Shown here: positions 63,349-64,000 of the stretch, one piece after another
How positions within the stretch are numbered: the first letter of the stretch is position 1
Layout of the letters: each line of letters starts with the position of its first letter
Source of the DNA: Flavobacteriaceae bacterium
GTDB taxonomy: Bacteria > Bacteroidota > Bacteroidia > Flavobacteriales > Flavobacteriaceae
Direction of reading: 5' to 3'
Length of the DNA stretch: 64,000 nt
Assembly (NCBI GenBank): GCA_030726725.1
Contig: JANRDC010000016.1
Span: 29,565-93,564, forward strand
Notes under the pieces: model-generated
Databases searched by the model: none
What the model saw: the letters and a program-made list of their open reading frames with translations, nothing else
What the model was told of the DNA's origin: nothing
Position numbers and translations under genes: made by a program

Positions 63349-64000
63349 ATGAAAAAAATCTATTCTTTGATGGTAGCCCTTATGGTGTCTGCTATTGCGT
63401 TTGCCCAAACCACTGGTAAGGTGGTTGATGCGGACACGAACGAGCCGCTTCCAGGAGCGACCGTATTGGTCAAGGGAACCAAGACTGGTGTAGTGACTGG
63501 TTTTGATGGAACCTTTTCGATTGCTGCTGCTTCAGGAGATGTATTGGCCGTATCTTACTTGGGATATGAGTCTACAGAAGTTGGGGCAGGAAACAATGTA
63601 ACAGTTAAGTTACAATCTTCATTTACTGCGTTAAAAGAGGTAGCGTTGATCGCTAACGTAGCGGTGGACCGCAGAACTCCTGTGGCTTACTCTACACTTC
63701 AACCTAAAGACATCGCAGAGAACTATGGAAGCAAAGAACTTCCTGAGGTTTTGAACGCTACACCAGCGGTTTATGCGACTAAATCAGGGGGTGGTTTTGG
63801 AGATTCGCGCATCAACATTCGCGGATTTGCCCAGAACAACGTAGCGGTGATGATCAATGGTATCCCGGTCAACGACATGGAAAACGGTTGGGTATACTGG
63901 TCTAACTGGGCTGGTTTAGGTGATGCCGTATCTAGCATTCAGGTGCAAAGAGGTCTTGGGGCTTCTAAGATGGCGATCAACTCCGTTGGGGGAACCATCA
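63349..64000 (+). CDS. SusC-like TonB-dependent receptor, 5' part (runs off the window)
   Basis: The first 217 codons of a larger outer-membrane receptor. Signal peptide MKKIYSLMVALMVSAIAFAQ, a CarboxypepD_reg-like domain (about residues 21-90: GKVVDADTNEPLPGATVLVKG), then the TonB plug (ELPEVLNATPAVYATKSGGG, RINIRGFAQNNVAVMINGIPVNDM, IQVQRGLGASKMAIN). This order is the signature of Bacteroidota receptors for glycans or other large ligands. Substrate unknown; the downstream SusD partner, if any, lies outside the window. Confidence 0.93.
   Translation, partial: MKKIYSLMVALMVSAIAFAQTTGKVVDADTNEPLPGATVLVKGTKTGVVTGFDGTFSIAAASGDVLAVSYLGYESTEVGAGNNVTVKLQSSFTALKEVALIANVAVDRRTPVAYSTLQPKDIAENYGSKELPEVLNATPAVYATKSGGGFGDSRINIRGFAQNNVAVMINGIPVNDMENGWVYWSNWAGLGDAVSSIQVQRGLGASKMAINSVGGTI

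Overview
The window reads as a stretch of ordinary chromosome from a member of the Flavobacteriia (Bacteroidota) with a base composition near half G+C by eye. Evidence: an IPExxxVDY family gene between rnc and pyk, a complete Bat (aerotolerance) operon, a SusC-like TonB-dependent receptor with an N-terminal carboxypeptidase-regulatory-like domain, a PurF of about 630 residues, few Shine-Dalgarno sequences, and repeated perfect matches to the Bacteroidota -7 promoter box TAnnTTTG in front of genes. Coding density is very high; many neighbours overlap by 1, 4 or 8 bases and several tail-to-tail pairs share their stop codons.

Layout. 1-6.3 kb: rsmI, an OsmC protein and recJ (+), meeting lpxH, queD, an enoyl-CoA hydratase-like gene and a MATE exporter (-). 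6.4 kb: tRNA-Ala(GGC) with its terminator. 6.5-13.6 kb: an AddAB-type helicase-nuclease operon with kbl between the two subunits. 13.7-14.8 kb: sodB and a 436-base gap with three terminator hairpins, a candidate small RNA and a folded purF 3' region. 14.8-18.7 kb: purF, a PfkB kinase, rnhA and purN (-). 18.8-23.7 kb: acpP, fabF, rnc, IPExxxVDY, pyk and a CYTH protein (+). 23.7-33.7 kb: the Bat operon moxR - DUF58 - 532-residue membrane protein - batA - batB - batC - batD - batE, followed by pheS (-). 33.8-36.6 kb: aldo/keto reductase, SDR and an AlbA_2 (Schlafen-type) protein. 36.6-45 kb: fructokinase-like kinase, metallophosphatase, ALDH7-type dehydrogenase, cvpA, an unknown small protein, gpsA, cytochrome c lipoprotein, nitronate monooxygenase-like, EamA exporter, DinB-like. 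45-59.3 kb: gdhA, recO, a TonB receptor, ileS, a DksA/TraR-like gene, an exported protein, lspA, 5-formyl-THF cyclo-ligase (-), uvrC and a patatin-BamA fusion. 59.3-64 kb: a candidate small RNA, DUF3108 protein, an M23 peptidase lipoprotein, pgi and the start of a SusC-like receptor that runs off the window.

The genes are mostly housekeeping (translation, DNA repair, fatty-acid, purine and carbon metabolism) plus envelope functions. I see no insertion sequence, prophage, CRISPR array, toxin-antitoxin or defence island. The less ordinary content is non-coding: two candidate small RNAs with their own -7 boxes and terminators, a folded RNA region behind purF, an attenuator-like leader before the fructokinase gene, and strong terminator hairpins lying inside the 5' ends of the genes downstream of gdhA and of ileS-dksA. 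All assignments come from reading motifs; no database search was run.
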